Shown here: positions 1 to 11,933 of the stretch, in pieces | How positions within the stretch are numbered: the stretch's first letter is position 1 | How the letters are laid out: each line of letters starts with the position of its first letter | Source: Rostratula benghalensis | Lineage: Eukaryota > Chordata > Aves > Charadriiformes > Rostratulidae | Direction of reading: 5' to 3' | Assembly (NCBI GenBank): GCA_013399305.1 | Contig: VXAI01000089.1 | Span: 1,381,009 to 1,445,008, forward strand | DNA: 64,000 bases | Notes under the pieces: generated by a model | Told to the model about the DNA's origin: nothing | What the model saw: only the letters and a program-made list of their open reading frames with translations | Database searches by the model: none | Made by a program: the position numbers and the translations under genes

Positions 1-2194
1 TGAACAAAAGTAATTAAGGTTGATAGTTTTGAGTTTTCAACAGAGGGACAGAGAAAGACATCAAAAGATAATCTCCATGTTCTTGATTGTGTCTGTATGT
101 TTTACCTTTCATATTTTCTTTCAGTGGGTACTTATGTTCTTAATGGTTTGCATTTAGTATTTTGGTTTTATTGCAACATTGTGCTATTAAATTGGTCAGC
201 AGGGAACTGCATCACGTCAGTCCAGATGGAGCATGATGGAATGACAATCAAAAATATGGTGTTAGTTTGTGAGGATGGGTCATTAAGGCAAGAAATGTTG
301 AAAAGGACTGAACAGGCTGTAAAAAGATTGGAACAAAAATGTGAAGGAAAAGGGCAAGGGTGAGAATGTTAACATTTCAAGGTACAAATATTGTTGCACT
401 GAACTAGATCATAAAGCAAATGGAATTTCAGAGCACTTGAAATCTAAGTTGCATTAAATCAGTGATCTGGAGGGAAAAAAATCTCAAACCACACTGAAAA
501 CAAATGTAGGCTGCATGTTTCTAAAAGTAAAGCTCGCAGCTATCTTCCTATATCATTTAGTATATACTGTGTGCTAAAATAACATCCTGTCAACTACTTC
601 CTTATCTAGCACATGTGCACATTTATCACCAAAAATATCCTCTTGTGGCAAGACAGTCCAACTAAGTCTTCAAAAATTATTGTTATTTTTGTTTGGGTTT
701 TGATGCAAAGAAAGCATCTGGAGGGAAGCTCTTCTAGTTTTGTTTCTAGTCAATAAAGAGGAACTGGTTGCAAATTTTACAGATCAGGCAGAGACTGAAG
801 TGTTTAATTAATACCTTCATTGCATAATGCATTATGAAAGATCAGATATGAGCAGCTGCTTAACGCCATATCACCACCAAGAGCTAAGATCTTTCATATG
901 GAAGGGGCTCAGACAGAGTGGACTAATAAATTTCATTCAAAGGCAGAAGCCTACTTCTATACAAGGAGACTGGAAGGTGCAAGAGCTTATTTGCTGGATT
1001 GTCTCATGTCATTTGACCACAAGCATAGCATTAAACTCTCCTGTCTTCCAAAATAACACAGCCACCTGGAAGATGCTGATTGGCTTGGGCTGTCTGTAAG
1101 CATGTCTGGAAATGTTTTGGGAACTGGCCCAGACTGGAAATACGGAGATAACTGCTCACACAGTCAAGCAGTATAGCATCTTGTAGTGTTCAGCCTGGTA
1201 GCGAAAACATTTGGTTGAAGTAATCTCAGGCTCTTAAACCATATATATCCAAAGTGTTTGCTTCATACTGCCTTCCAGGTTCTATAGACCACCTCACTCA
1301 GGGTGCAAGAGCATTATCGTCTGCATTCCTTCACTGCTTCTCCATCAAAATAAGGGTAAAATGACTAGAGGTTGAATATAAGAATCTCAAAATATTGTCA
1401 GGAGGTGAATGAAACCTCATTTGGATGCAGGCACCAGGAGATTTAATTTCAATCTCCAAAAAAAATCTGGGACAAATAATGAAGTTATTAGACATGATTG
1501 TAGGTAATAAAATTTCTTTTGATGACAGAATAACAGCTTTGATGCATTGAGCAGAAACAATAGTTATTAAGTACTTTGTGTTCAAAGAAGCCTTCTGACA
1601 TGGTTTCATGTGATATTTTTTACATTCTGCAGCATGAGAATGTGAGCTGTTCAGTAGGGGCAAAGTGCTTGGAAAAAGCACTTGGAAAGCCACGAGACAC
1701 AGTTCATTGCCAGAATGAAAGGAAGGATGAGAAAACATTACTTAGGTGTTCACTTTATTATTGGTTCTGTCCAATGTCTTCAGAAACAGGTAGGATGGAA
1801 GGATATGCAGTATGTTTATAAAAATTATAGGTGACAAAGCAGGGAGAAACTGAAACATCCCTGAAAAAAAAACATATAAGAGGTCCTGAAGTGGCCTACA
1901 CCTAATGAAGAGAAGTAGAATATTCCTTCCTCAGGCAGGAATTCTCAGAGATGCAAGATGGAGATCAACTGGCACAACAGCAGTTCTTCAGCTATGCATC
2001 AGGCCTGGGTGGTTTCAAAAGCTGAACAAAACCCAGTAATATCACAGCTTTGGGAAAAGTAGCACTGAGATATTTTAACACAGCTTTGTCCCATAAGGCA
2101 GGGAAAGACATTCCCTGTATTTTACCCAGCATATACCTAACCAGTGTGTCTTCCAAGCAATGTGTATACTAACTGTTAAAAATGTAGAAGAGGG
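1..2194. other. Unique AT-rich DNA, no gene recognised
   Basis: Short ORFs of 80-135 codons occur on both strands, but none has a recognisable domain, a credible start context with downstream support, or a splice pattern I would defend. There are no simple repeats of note. It reads as intergenic or intronic vertebrate sequence. Confidence 0.6.
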
Positions 2195-2526
2195 TAATGG
2201 GAATGAAAACCAACCAGAAAACTAAATCTACAGGGAAAGATTCAAAAGCTGGTATTATTTAGCCTGAGGAGAAAAATTAAAAGAGCGAGTTATAAGAAAG
2301 CATGCATGAGGATCGTCTTTCAGGAAACAAAGAAAATGCATCTCCTAGGTAATGTATGCCATCTCCATCCCTTGAGATCTTAAAAACCAGATTAAACAAA
2401 TAGCTTTTTGAAATGACACAGTTATAGTGTGTCATTTTACTTTACACAATTTTACTTTGGCATAAGAGTTGAACTACTTTACATCTAGAAGTCCTTTCCA
2501 ACCCTATTTTTCAATGGCTATATGAA
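2195..2526 (+). mobile_element. Eroded CR1 LINE 3' tail
   Basis: The stretch follows the order of a CR1 3' end at low identity. A segment equivalent to 'AGCCTGGAGAAGAGAAGGC' appears as AGCCTGAGGAGAAAAATTAA near 2262. It is followed by a 'gagatcttaaaaaccagattaaac' type segment near 2374 and by the tail block AGAAGTCCTTTCCAACCC near 2487, before a decayed octamer tail. It is on the plus strand, 5'-truncated and non-coding. Divergence is high, so this is an old insertion. The assignment rests on recalled CR1 structure, and the 5' boundary is approximate. Confidence 0.5.
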
Positions 2527-5500
2527 GCATTTGAACACTATCCAAGAGAAAGAGTGAATTGTTTATAAAGTCATCCCTTTTCTGTAAAAGTTGATGAAAC
2601 TCTAGAACTGGAAGGACTTCCAAAAATTAATGGACTCATAAAAATATTTGCTCATGAAATCAGTAAGGGCCTCAAATATGTGTCTCAAATCAGAGGTGTG
2701 TATCTCTTGTAATGCGTCAGCATTGAGCCTTTCACTAAATAGTTTTCTGGAAGTTTATAAGTTGTCCTGGAAAAACTTTATGTAAGATTTACTAACACTA
2801 GATCTAGTTCAAGTTTGTCTTCATTGCCTGTACTAATCCACATACTTGTAGTCCGCTCCTCCAACATTTTTTAAAACTGAAGATTATACCAATCCCCTAA
2901 AGCTATTAGGAAGTTCCCAACTGTACTTAAAACCATGCAAAAAAACCCAACAATCCAAAACCAAACAGCATAGTAAGGTACCTACAATAAATGGGAGAAC
3001 ACTATCCTCTCCTTTCCCTTTTCTCCAAAAGACTCTAACAAATTAATGGAGTCTTCTAACTTAAGTTACTTCTCAATCATGACAACACCTCTGGGGAAAT
3101 CTGCAAACCCTGTTTTATATGTTCTTCAATGCAGAAATAGTTGTTTGCATATTGTTAAAAAAAATTAATCTTCCACATGTAGTATAGCTCAGATTTACAG
3201 ATGCAAAGGAAAATTTAAAGACAGACAATTAAACTGATAACAAAGAAGCAGAAGAAACAACAAATAACAGAAAGACACTGCCAGATTTCAAAATATCCTT
3301 AGAATTTCTTTAAAAATGCATCTTCGCTTTATCAGTGCAGAACTTTAGATCTCTTTTTAAAAGTTCAGGTGTCACTTTTTTAGTTATGTAAATATCAATG
3401 AAGATTTTTAATGCAACTCCAAACAAACTGAAGACAATGTTGAAAGCTCTATGTGGCAAAAAGCAATACCTGTACTTAAATACAGGAAAAAAACAATCAA
3501 GTCCAGAGCAAAGGTACATTCTATATACTTTGGAAGGATTAATGTGTTTTACTTCAGTAGAAAGAGAAAAAGCAAGCTGGAAAACTACAAAAAATAGCAG
3601 GCATGGTGACAGATGTATGTAAGCTTGCTGTCACAGACAAGGGAAACTGTATAAATGTACATCTGCTTTCTTTTGAAGCACAATTCTCTAAATATGTACA
3701 ATCATAGCGTAAGTTTTATTTTCATGTCTTTGACTTCTCTAGATTAGAACATGTAAGAAGGTAACTTGTTTAGCACAAGTTGTGAAATTAAAGAAGAATG
3801 ATAGCTTACAATAAATGTTACCCAAAATAAACAGAAACAGAAATGCATTTTAAAGACTAATTTTACTCCCAAAAGCCAGGTGCTATCTCAGCCAATGCCT
3901 ACATACAATCCTTACTTTCTTACACATTTTCTTGAAAAAGTTCCATAAAATGAGGCATAATATCTTACAATATTAGTTTTGCCAGTCAATTATATGGCTA
4001 ACTGTAACCCGTTTCTGATTCTTCACAATATGTATACAGACGAAGACAAAGTAATAGCTCCCTTGGAGAAATCTACTATAATAATGGCATGAAAAATATC
4101 ATCTCAATGACCCTGAGTAGTTTTACGGGAAATTAAATTTCAAGTTAGAAGGTTGCTAGAGGGTATAAGAATGTGTAAAACCTTTGCCATACTTTATCTA
4201 ATTCCTCATTCTCCCATCCTTTTATCTGAAATAGTAGATAGACAGACACATGGGCAGATAGACAGATTACCATTAGCTGTGTAAAGGATGGCCATTCCCG
4301 CCATCTCATGTAATCATTTCCTCACTTAACAATGTGAGGCCTTACTCATTGCTTTGTCAGGTGGGCATTGCTCCATTTATGCTTGGAAAAATGCTGCCAC
4401 ACCAGAAATATGACAACATAATGACATGACAATGTGACCATGGCACAGTCAGTGTGACCACGACATATACAGGCACAGCTAGGGAAGATTTCATTTAGCC
4501 TTCATTACTAAGTCCAACAGTGACAATCTGCTGGCAATCTGACTGTTAATCCCCCGTGGGCTCCTGTTTGGGACTGGTTGCCAGTTAACACCAAAACTTC
4601 TACTGGAAGTTATTGTACCTGTACCAGCTTGATTAAAACTAAAAAGAGTGGTTCTACTCAGACTTTACTCATGTCTCCATTTTGTTGTGCAAAACCATTT
4701 CAGTGAACATCACCATTTAACAGATGGCTCTCAAAGTGGTAGAACTTTTGTTAGGAGAAGATACATGGTTCCTTATTTTGCCCTCAGATGCTGGAATTAG
4801 GTGAAAGCTTCACAGAAATGGAGTGGCTGGACAGATGCTCTCTGTTGGTTACACATCTGACAAAGCTAACAAGTATAAATTATCTATCAGGATTGTTTGT
4901 AATTTATGATTCCTTAACTCACCAACCATTTTAGAAGACAATATGTCCCTAATTTTTTATTTTTTTAAAATTATTTTTAGTCCTTTTCCCAAGCAATATC
5001 TACTACTTTTCCAACTGCCTGCTGTAACCAGGGTGACCTACCATTGCTAGCCAGGAGCAACCAGATATGGTATTGTACTTGATGTTCTTGGTGTTCTTGG
5101 TGTAGATACAGAGGATTAAGCTAATCAGATTTCAAATTTCACCTCAGTTTAAGACTTACTTTCCTCGTTGGCAAAGCATTCCTCCAAAACTTTTAAAATA
5201 ATTTCAGAGGACTCCTCTGCACTGTCACCAAAAGGCAAAATTGGTGTGTGCATAAACACACCGTAAGCAAGTTTTTACCAGACTACCTCAGATAGGTAAA
5301 ACCAGAACACCATGAAGACAAAGATTTCAGAACTTGAGCTTTTATCCTGTGCTCCAAACTCTTGCTGCTATTTTTTTTGTGAAATATTTTCACATCTTAG
5401 CCTTAGCCCTATCTTCTTGAAGTAGCAGCATGTATACCCAAGTCCATTTATTCCACAGTAGGCACTCATAACCAGACAATTTTTTCGTGCTTTGGGATCA

Positions 5501-8500
5501 CATTCCAAATGTAACTTGATACATTTCAAACAGATAACCAGCTAATTGTTTCTAAAAAAACTTATTTATGAAGTGCTATAAGAATGCATATGTGACTGCT
5601 ATCACCATCAGAAATTCATAAAGAGAGACAGAATATCTCCCAGCTACCACTGAATTATGGAGTTTACTGCCAAAGCTTCCAGAATTGTATATCAATATAT
5701 AATTAAGTGCATATACAAAACTAGGGATGTCTATGCATTAATATATACCGGACTGAGCAGGTGAGAATGTGAGGGGTGTGACAACCTTTGAGGAAGGACT
5801 GGTCTAAGTGGCCTCATGTAGCTCTGCTTGTAGCTGTAAATTACAGTACAGAGGTGGATCAATCGCCCAGTACATATACATGGAAGAGGAGAATACAGTA
5901 GAGTGAGAGAGTTGACTTTATGCTTACACAGCACCTTCAACTCTAAGGCAGGTTGCTCTATCTTCATTAAGCTTCCCCACCCCTGCTAGGTCAACTATGC
6001 CAAGCAATGCAAGAGTTGTTCCTTGAAGAGCTTCTGCTGATAGCAGAGGTAGCTCATGTCATGCAGTCCCCAGGAGGATTCAGTGGCAGGCTATCCTAGC
6101 TTGTGATTTCTTCCACCACCCTTTTCACCCTCCCTTGCCCCCTGACTTTTCAGGGGTGCCAGGAGCTGCTCTTCCACCACTGCCCATGTCTGTGGACTGC
6201 AGTCCCACAGTGCTTACTGGGGTGAAATGTCCTCCCCACTCACTCCAGTTGCCTTGGCAGAGGAACACAGTTAGGGGAGGGGAGATGCCATCCTAGGCAT
6301 GCCCACAGGGCATCACTCTGTCTTTCTGGCCATTCACTCTTTCTGGCCACTTTCCAAAGTGGAGGAGGTTGCTGCCTTATCCCCAGGTAAAAGCTCAGCA
6401 AATCAACAAGTGCCTCAAAGGGTTGCTTTAAACAAGAACGAGAGTCTGGTCTCCTTGATCTTCCCACAGAGTGGGCCAAACTATCCGTTCTTCATTCAGT
6501 GACTTAATTCCCAAGGTGCAATTTGCAGCCCCTCAACTCCAGCAGTGTCTTGGACTTGTGCTAGCACAAGCATATACATCTCTCCTGCCTCCCTCCACCC
6601 AGACCCACCCTTCATTTGAAGTGGAAAACTAGACTTTCATTCAAATCTTCATCTGCTTGTTGCTATTGACTAAGAAGGGAGGGCACTGTCCAGTCTTCCA
6701 AGCAGCTGTAAGCCTTAATTGGGGTCATCAAGCAATAATTTACATAGTTTGCTTGTTTAAAATACAAAAAAAAAAATAAAAAAAATCAGTTACTGTGTCC
6801 AAGTAGAAGGGGGGCAATGAAGAGGGAACATCTACCAAGCAAATCACAACATAGTATGAGGAAGTTTTTTTGAAACCTATTTGGAAAGAGTGCTAATAGC
6901 CACACATTCAAAAATGTGTTGACATCACTCACAGTGATGGGCAGTGGCCCAAGGATTACCCCAGGGAGAGCAGCTTGTTCCAATCAAGAGCAGAAGAGCA
7001 GTACAGAAAACAATGAAAAACATTCCCTCCTGCGGGATACAGATCCAAGCTGGCTTATGAGCCCTAACCACTGTACAGGAATATTCACTGTGAGATGAAT
7101 TGTCATGCAGTGACCTGCAGGGAAGGTATTTTGTGCAAAGAACAAAACAGAATGAAATGCCATGGTGAATAGGTTTAAGAGGATTTATCTTGCTTGCAGC
7201 TGTCTGTTTTACTAACAATGCTGTCTTTAGGCCTGCTGTGCTTGCTGTATAAGAAGTCTGTAAAACATTTTTGCATAGGGATGATCTGTTATTTCCCCTG
7301 TATTTTACAATACGTGGTACAATGGAGACGTAATGATTTGGAGAGAACATTGTGTAGAATAAGTCCTTCGGTGTAAGCACCTGCTTCAGTCCTGGTGATT
7401 TGGAAAGGTGCTTGTGGATACACCTCAAGTTCATCTGCTGCATGAATATTCTCTGAATTTCAGTGCATCATGAAGATTAGTAACCCAGTTTTAGCTGGAA
7501 AAATAATTATATTTAAAATGATAGACATTAAAGTTGGATCAGTTTAAGTGTTGGATGGAAGGTTACAAAAGTAATCCATAACTCTAAGAAGCCAAAGGTC
7601 AAGAGAAGAGGAAAGACAAAAAGATTAAAATTTTTCATTGGTTTTGCTCAGCTGTGAAAGGAGGTGCAAGGAGGAAGGAAGTCCCTGGGCTTATTCTTGC
7701 AGCCAGGACAAGGAAGCAAGCAGAGCAAGGGCCCTGGCTGGGAGATACTGTCTGCCTCATGAGTGCCCACTGTCATGGCCTGTTGCTGAGGCCAGCTCTG
7801 GCAGCGCACACTGGCTGTGTACTATAGTCCACCCTCAGGCTGCCTTTAGTGGCAAATCAAAGAGGAGGTAGAAGCTTGTGGTTAGTGACATTGACCACAG
7901 CTTTGACCAGGTGATGCTTGGCTTGACTTGGAAGAGCTGTCTCCTCATAGTGCCTCTCTCTGAGACCTACCCTTATCACCCTGCCTCTCTTTCTGCTCTC
8001 TGACCATTGCTCCATTGCCTCCATAGCTCACCATGCTCCTTTCCTCTTCTGATCACCTCTCCTGCTGCCTCCCTCCCGATTAAACCAAGCAGGAAATCAA
8101 ATTTGGACAGGCAAATAGACTACCACTGCACTCACAACACTTCCATTTCACCATTGGGTCCATTTTAATAGATATCAAACCCAAAAGAGTATCAAAGGTT
8201 TCATTCAGTCTAGGGGAGGAAAGATAATAAGTAGCTTTGCTCTGCCAGCCCTTACTTCCGCTCTTTCATCTTCCTTCGCCACCATGTTTCCTGGCTGGGG
8301 TGTTGACAAGGGATATATCACTTCACAATGAAGTGAAAACAGCTGAAGTTTTCAGCTTTTTTGAGTTTATTCCTTTCTTTCAGAAATTTTCCATCATGTG
8401 ATCTCAAAACTTGGTAGATTCTGGAAAAGCTGCAGAGAGGAAAATGAGAATGTGAGTAAATTAGAATAAATAAAAATATGGGGAAAGAAGCCCCCAAAGT

Positions 8501-9169
8501 TCCTCAGAAGGTATAAAAGAATAAAGGAAAAAGCCTACAAATAGAGAACATTGTGCAAAACCTCAAAGAAAGATGACATTATGAGTTGTAATGAAGGGAT
8601 GAGGATGGGAAGGTATTCCTACTGACTAGTCACAGATCTGCCACTAAGATTCCAGCTCACTGTATAAATACCAGGAGATGGAGGAATTATTTTAGGGGGC
8701 AATTCAGCCAACCATTTAGTTTCTTGTTCTAAACACCTTACTGAAGAAAGTTCCCTCTCAATTTTTATTTTTCTGCCTCTTTTACATAGCGGGTTATAGA
8801 AAGCAGGAATGAGAATACATATCTTAATTTTTTTTTGCAAATTACTTCCTGCTAAGTGCACCTAAAGTACCATTTCAAACATAAAGACATAAAAAAAGAA
8901 AAAAGCTTTTGACAGAAACAAAATAAAATTCAAGTGATAAATGGCAAAGGGCTGTGCTGAAAATTAGAAACCAAAAAAAAAAAGAAAAAAACAGGCAAGC
9001 AAGCAAGAAAGAAAAGAAACAGCTGCAGAGATGGCAACAGGCTGTGCTGAACAGATGTTTCATATGTGTACCCTGCTTTCATTCCCTTGATTCCTTATAT
9101 TGCTATGGACTTTTTGGTCCGTTGAAGATGGTGGAGCAGCACTCAGTGGTTATATATATTTAGCAATAT

Positions 9170-10010
9170 CTCCGTTGTTATCTTTGCTAGTTACGGAGGA
9201 CCTTATCTGGAACAATGCTGTAGTTATTCGTACTCTTCATGTAATAAGTGACTAAACCAAATAATTTCTGTGAGACTTGCTCTCACCCCTTGACTATTCA
9301 GGGACATGATCTTGAGGTTATGAATGGCATTTCTATGAAAAAAACTTTGGTAGGACCCTTCCACATCAGGAGGGACATAAGCTGAAACCACCGGGATGGG
9401 CCGTTGCAAACTAACACCTCATTAAGTTATCAACTCCTTGCCAGCAGCTCAGTGAGGGAACATATCCCCAGGAGAACATCGAGTCCAGGGCTTGTAACAC
9501 ACTGGCATGGTCTCTGGGTTGGAAAATCCTGAGGCACAAACTGTTGGGCCAGGCCACTAGGCAGAGGGTTAACTGTACATTTTCCTGCTTTTCTGCCATC
9601 TCCCCTCACATCTTCTGTTCTGTTGGCGTAAAACAGTGCATGTTCTCTCTTTTTTTGATTAAGCCGAGACGACAGACTACTATGCATGATAGAAAAATAC
9701 TCAAAGCAATTCCTCCTTCATTAGAGAGAAGCAAACATATCCTTGACTGGGTGCCAGGATCGGAATGTGACAGTATGGTCACTTATGCTCCGGCATCAGG
9801 AAAGAAGCCGGTGGTCTAGGCAGGGGTTTTCCATAGGGGATAGAAACATTCAACCCCAGCTGCACTGGCAGACCCCTGGGTAGAGTGAAGTGGTCTAGGT
9901 CAGAGTTGCAGGCACCGCTGCACAAAGACAGCAAACCAGCAGAGAGGAACTCGCCGTGTTTTCTTAAGTTGTATCGTACAGGCCACAGGTAAGAGTGCTA
10001 GTGATGCCGG
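9170..10010. other. CpG-enriched patch in CpG-poor DNA
   Basis: By eye there are about 15 or more CpG dinucleotides in roughly 840 bases, including GCCGAGACGAC near 9664, CTCCGGC near 9789, GCCGGTGG near 9808 and CTCGCCGTG near 9951. The flanking kilobases have only about one per 100-200 bases. It is too weak to be a classical CpG island. It could be a regulatory element, a hypomethylated patch, or a younger inserted sequence that has not yet lost its CpG. I see no TATA box or coding exon tied to it. Confidence 0.35.
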
Positions 10011-10285
10011 GTGTGCATCAACACCACTGTCTTAGCTTGAAAGGGATTTCCTTGCCCCCTAAAAAGAGCCATAGCCCTTTCTTTATTGCAAAGCAATAAA
10101 ACTCAGACAGTGAGCTTAGTAAGTTCTGAGAGCAGACCTGAATCAGGCAGGTGCTAATGAGGAAACTCACCCTGAAATCAAATGCAGCCACCCATGCTTC
10201 TCAAAACAGCACCAACAGGGGGGTAAACTGTTCTTAAACTAGACTGAAAGCTTTCAGAGGAATCAAAACAAGGAAAGCATTTTAA

Positions 10286-10360
10286 TTAAAAAACAAAACA
10301 AACAAAAAACCAAACAAATAAACCCAAGTCACACAACAACAACGAAACAAAATAACCAAG
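10286..10360 (+). repeat. A/C-rich low-complexity tract
   Basis: This run consists almost only of A and C (AAAACAAAACAAACAAAAAAC-type, then ACAACAACAACG), with few T or G. It is simple-sequence DNA, possibly the decayed poly(A) of an old retrotransposon, though no element body can be recognised beside it. Confidence 0.6.
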
Positions 10361-10657
10361 AAAATTTTGAAATGCTAATTTGGAACAAAAAAAATCTCTT
10401 TTACCAGTATTGAGTCAAAACACATTTACTTTCTCAGATCAAGACACTGAAGAAGGAAGATGCCCTTCAAACTTTTAAATTAACATTTCTACCACAAGTA
10501 AAAATAATCTTTCTTTGTTAGCATTATTTTGTTAAAAATACAAATTGGTTCATAAGTGACTCTTTTGAAAGAGATTTGGTACAGGTTTGGAAAAATCTGA
10601 GGCTGGTTGTTATAATGTTCATACTTCCTTGTAAAGGGAACTCACAACAGTTTTTTC

Positions 10658-10920
10658 CTAGAATACCCCATTGTCTTCAGGTTCTGTCGTCTTCACTTCA
10701 TTTTTCAAATTAAACATTTTGCCATGCTCATTTTGCCTCAGAGTGTTTATTTGTATGTGTAGGTAGGCATATGAGCATGAAAGGGAAATTAACATCAGGG
10801 TAAATCCAACTGATTTGGAAGCATCATAGTAAAATATTCCCATACTTCTCCATCCAGCTATAAAAGTGAAAATTCCTGCCTGTCTTTCTGACAGCCACAA
10901 GTCTCCTCTCTCTTTCAAAG
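10658..10920 (-). CDS. Candidate 3'-terminal coding exon (unidentified)
   Basis: On the minus strand a good splice acceptor (pyrimidine-rich tract, then AACTCACAG) ends at 10921. It is followed by an open frame of about 87 codons to a TAG at 10660-10658. An in-frame stop lies just upstream of the acceptor, so the frame opens almost exactly where an exon would begin (phase 1). The predicted peptide has a charged start (KERGDLWLSERQ), a likely membrane helix (VGFTLMLISLSCSYAYL, about residues 37-53) and a polar acidic tail ending EPEDNGVF, as in the last exon of a membrane protein. I cannot match it to any family. No AATAAA was found in the few hundred bases downstream, and no partner exon was identified. 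A chance ORF in conserved non-coding DNA remains quite possible. Confidence 0.25.
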
Positions 10921-11889
10921 CTGTGAGTTAAAAAAGGAAGAAGCATTTTCAACTTTATATTATGCTAAAAAAGTTCTTGCACCAGGTTTGTCTTTGCTAA
11001 AGTCAATGCAAAACCAGCCCTGTCATTTCCAAGACTGCTATGGTTTTCGCTTTAGAGACTGGAAGTTCCAAGCACTGTAGCTGCAACCTCACTATCCAGT
11101 TCACTATACATTAGTGTGACAGGTATTTGTTGCTTGCACTAATTTGTTCATACAGCCATATAGTGAGGAATGAACATGCCATTTAGAGCAGTTCCTGACT
11201 TGTGTCTTTCTAGAATCCTAACAGATTTAAACTGTATTTTACTTGGCCAGTATGGTAGGAATACACAGCATACCAGAGTTTATTCTTCCTGACTGTAAGT
11301 TAATTTCTTCTATTTGTTTCATTGTAATATGTGCAGCAAGATACACATCCAAAGAGAAGAAAAGAAGCTGAAAAGGAGCTGAATTAAGACTAACAAAGCA
11401 GGTGGTTGTGAAATTAAATTAGGGTTTACTGAATTAACTAGAACTATACTGTCTTGATTTTCCATAACAGTGCTTTGCAAGATAAAATACTGCTTGTACA
11501 TAAAAGGGCCATCATTCATGAAGACACTTATTTGAATTAATGAAGCTTTGTATGTGTGGGAGAGAAATGGAGGGTGGTTCATGTTCACCTGTACAAGGTG
11601 ATGTGTAATTTGATGGTTATATTGGATGGCTGACAATCAAATTTAATTATGGCTACAAAAATGACATAGTATTCCACCTTGCTAATTTAACACAACACAT
11701 CCTTGCGTTGATCATGGAGATTTTCAATAACTTGCCCTCATGTACACTTTACTAAGCCACAGGATGAAGAATAAAGTGAAGGGTGAAAAGAACCCGTTAT
11801 CAGTCAGAGGTTAGAACTTTGGGAAAGCATGAGAAACAAGAAGATTGGAAAATTTTGGAAAATGTTAATCAAATTCCTTTCTGGGTCAT

Positions 11890-11933
11890 GCAGACCTTTT
11901 CCTGAACCATTCCTCCTTGAGGAATGAGTCTGC
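11890..11933. repeat. Nested inverted repeat (potential hairpin)
   Basis: The inner stem is ATTCCTC (11909-11915) paired with GAGGAAT (11919-11925) across a 3-base loop. The outer arms are GCAGAC (11890-11895) and GTCTGC (11928-11933). The inner stem is perfect. The outer stem is offset by unequal spacers of 13 and 2 bases, so the whole is an interrupted cruciform or hairpin. Confidence 0.6.

Larger units (their letters stand above)
2527..10657. other. Long gene-less stretch
   Basis: No recognisable gene. The longest clean ORF in the window (6925-7443, minus, 172 codons) lies here but shows no domain or codon bias. 6000-6620 and 7640-8080 are locally pyrimidine- and GC-richer. An A-rich purine patch lies at about 8970-9020. 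9170-10010 carries clearly more CpG than its flanks. A fragment near 2590 (AGAACTGGAAGGACTTCC) might be the tail of a very old CR1, but too little remains to call it. Confidence 0.5.

Noticed and set aside
2590..2870. Possible ancient CR1 in minus orientation
   Set aside because: Only the first 25 bases (AGAACTGGAAGGACTTCC) resemble a CR1 tail; the rest cannot be followed.
4231..4267. GATA/GACA-like simple repeat (AGATAGACAGACAC)
   Set aside because: Only a few imperfect units; too short to list as a microsatellite.
6925..7443. Longest N-free ORF in the window (minus, 172 codons)
   Set aside because: No domain, no compositional bias of a real protein, no splice or poly(A) context, and it is covered by other ORFs in several frames. 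A length of 172 codons can arise by chance in 64 kb of six-frame sequence.
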